NCBI GenBank assembly: GCA_048498395.1
Contig: JBEHYB010000103.1
Location: 1-6,580, forward strand
DNA length: 6,580 bases
Reading direction: 5' to 3'
Origin: Micavibrio_B sp048498395
GTDB lineage: Bacteria > Pseudomonadota > Alphaproteobacteria > Micavibrionales > Micavibrionaceae
Notes under the pieces: generated by a model
The model's input: the letters and a program-made list of their open reading frames with translations, nothing else
Told to the model about the DNA's origin: nothing
Databases searched by the model: none
Program-made: the position numbers and the translations under genes
In this document: one piece after another, positions 6,341 through 6,580 of the stretch
Position numbering within the stretch: the stretch's first letter is position 1
Layout of the letters: every line of letters starts with the position of its first letter

Positions 6341-6408
6341 GTCATTCCGGCGAAGGCCGGAATCTTCTGCCATAAAGGCTTAAAGATCCCGTTTTTCAAC
6401 GGGATGAC
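6341..6408. repeat. Two-hairpin palindromic intergenic repeat (REP/MITE-like), possible terminator
   Basis: The element holds two perfect 8 bp stems with 4 nt loops: ATTCCGGC/GCCGGAAT (6344-6351 and 6356-6363) and ATCCCGTT/AACGGGAT (6386-6393 and 6398-6405). The outer ends are themselves inverted (GTCATTCCG at 6341-6349 against CGGGATGAC at 6400-6408, 8 of 9 matching), so the whole 68 bp could fold as one unit. GTCATTCC-type palindromes are common dispersed repeats in proteobacterial genomes. It sits between two convergent genes, and a run of seven T follows on the plus strand (6417-6423), but 11 nt away from the second stem, so a terminator role is possible and unproven. No second full copy is seen in this window. 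Confidence 0.65.
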
Positions 6409-6427
6409 GTTAACTATTTTTTTATAC

Positions 6428-6580
6428 TTACTGGAAAGCGACTTCGTTAAAGCTGCGCAGCTTCCGGCTATGCAGCTTCTCGGGCCCTATTTCGCGCAAA
6501 AGCGCCATCGTCAAGAGCCCGATCTGGAGATGCTGGTCGACCCGGTTACGGTAGAAGGTCTCCGCCATGCCCGGCAACTT
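6428..6580 (-). CDS. C-terminal end of an unidentified protein (partial, runs off the window)
   Basis: Reading the minus strand from the right edge gives 50 uninterrupted codons ending in TAA (6428-6430), with strongly GC-rich third positions as in the neighbouring genes. The visible end begins KLPGMAETFYRNRVDQH, continues as a helical amphipathic stretch (IGLLTMALLREIG) and finishes SFNEVAFQ. I do not recognise the family from this fragment. It converges with the small serine-rich gene across the palindromic repeat. The other frames of this stretch are interrupted or lack a start with context. Confidence 0.55.
   Translation of the reverse strand, partial: KLPGMAETFYRNRVDQHLQIGLLTMALLREIGPEKLHSRKLRSFNEVAFQ

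Overview
The window looks like ordinary chromosomal DNA from an alphaproteobacterium of moderately high GC. The main pointers are a DUF2336 protein (a family found mostly in Alphaproteobacteria), a phosphoglycerate kinase with the alphaproteobacterial variant of the C-terminal nucleotide loop (SSAGGAFLEW instead of STGGGASLE), and a short palindromic intergenic repeat of the GTCATTCC type. I cannot place it below class level. No rRNA, tRNA, CRISPR array, insertion sequence or phage gene is visible.

Layout from left to right: (1) a minus-strand M48-family zinc metalloprotease lipoprotein (21-1481). (2) A divergent plus-strand run starting only 11 bp away: a secreted staphylococcal-nuclease-like protein whose catalytic residues look lost (1493-2473), a proline iminopeptidase overlapping its end (2451-3461), and phosphoglycerate kinase, whose ribosome binding site overlaps the iminopeptidase stop codon (3473-4675). 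These three are probably one transcription unit. (3) A minus-strand DUF2336 protein (4682-5791) that converges on pgk with a 6 bp gap; its likely terminator lies inside the 3' end of pgk. (4) An AT-rich divergent intergenic region (5792-6072) holding a leader hairpin for the DUF2336 gene and a sigma70-type promoter candidate for the next gene. (5) A small serine-rich, probably disordered protein of unknown function (6073-6330). (6) A two-hairpin palindromic repeat (6341-6408). (7) The C-terminal end of an unidentified minus-strand gene that runs off the right edge (6428-6580).

The genes do not form one obvious pathway. The M48 lipoprotein and the SNase-like protein both act outside the cytoplasm. 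The iminopeptidase (peptide salvage) and Pgk (central carbon metabolism) are cytoplasmic housekeeping enzymes. I see no defence island, secretion cluster or biosynthetic cluster. The most interesting points are regulatory and structural: the very tight divergent start with a possibly leaderless mRNA, the terminator inside pgk, the wobble-supported hairpin upstream of the DUF2336 gene, the degenerate SNase active site, and the small serine-rich gene next to the palindromic repeat.
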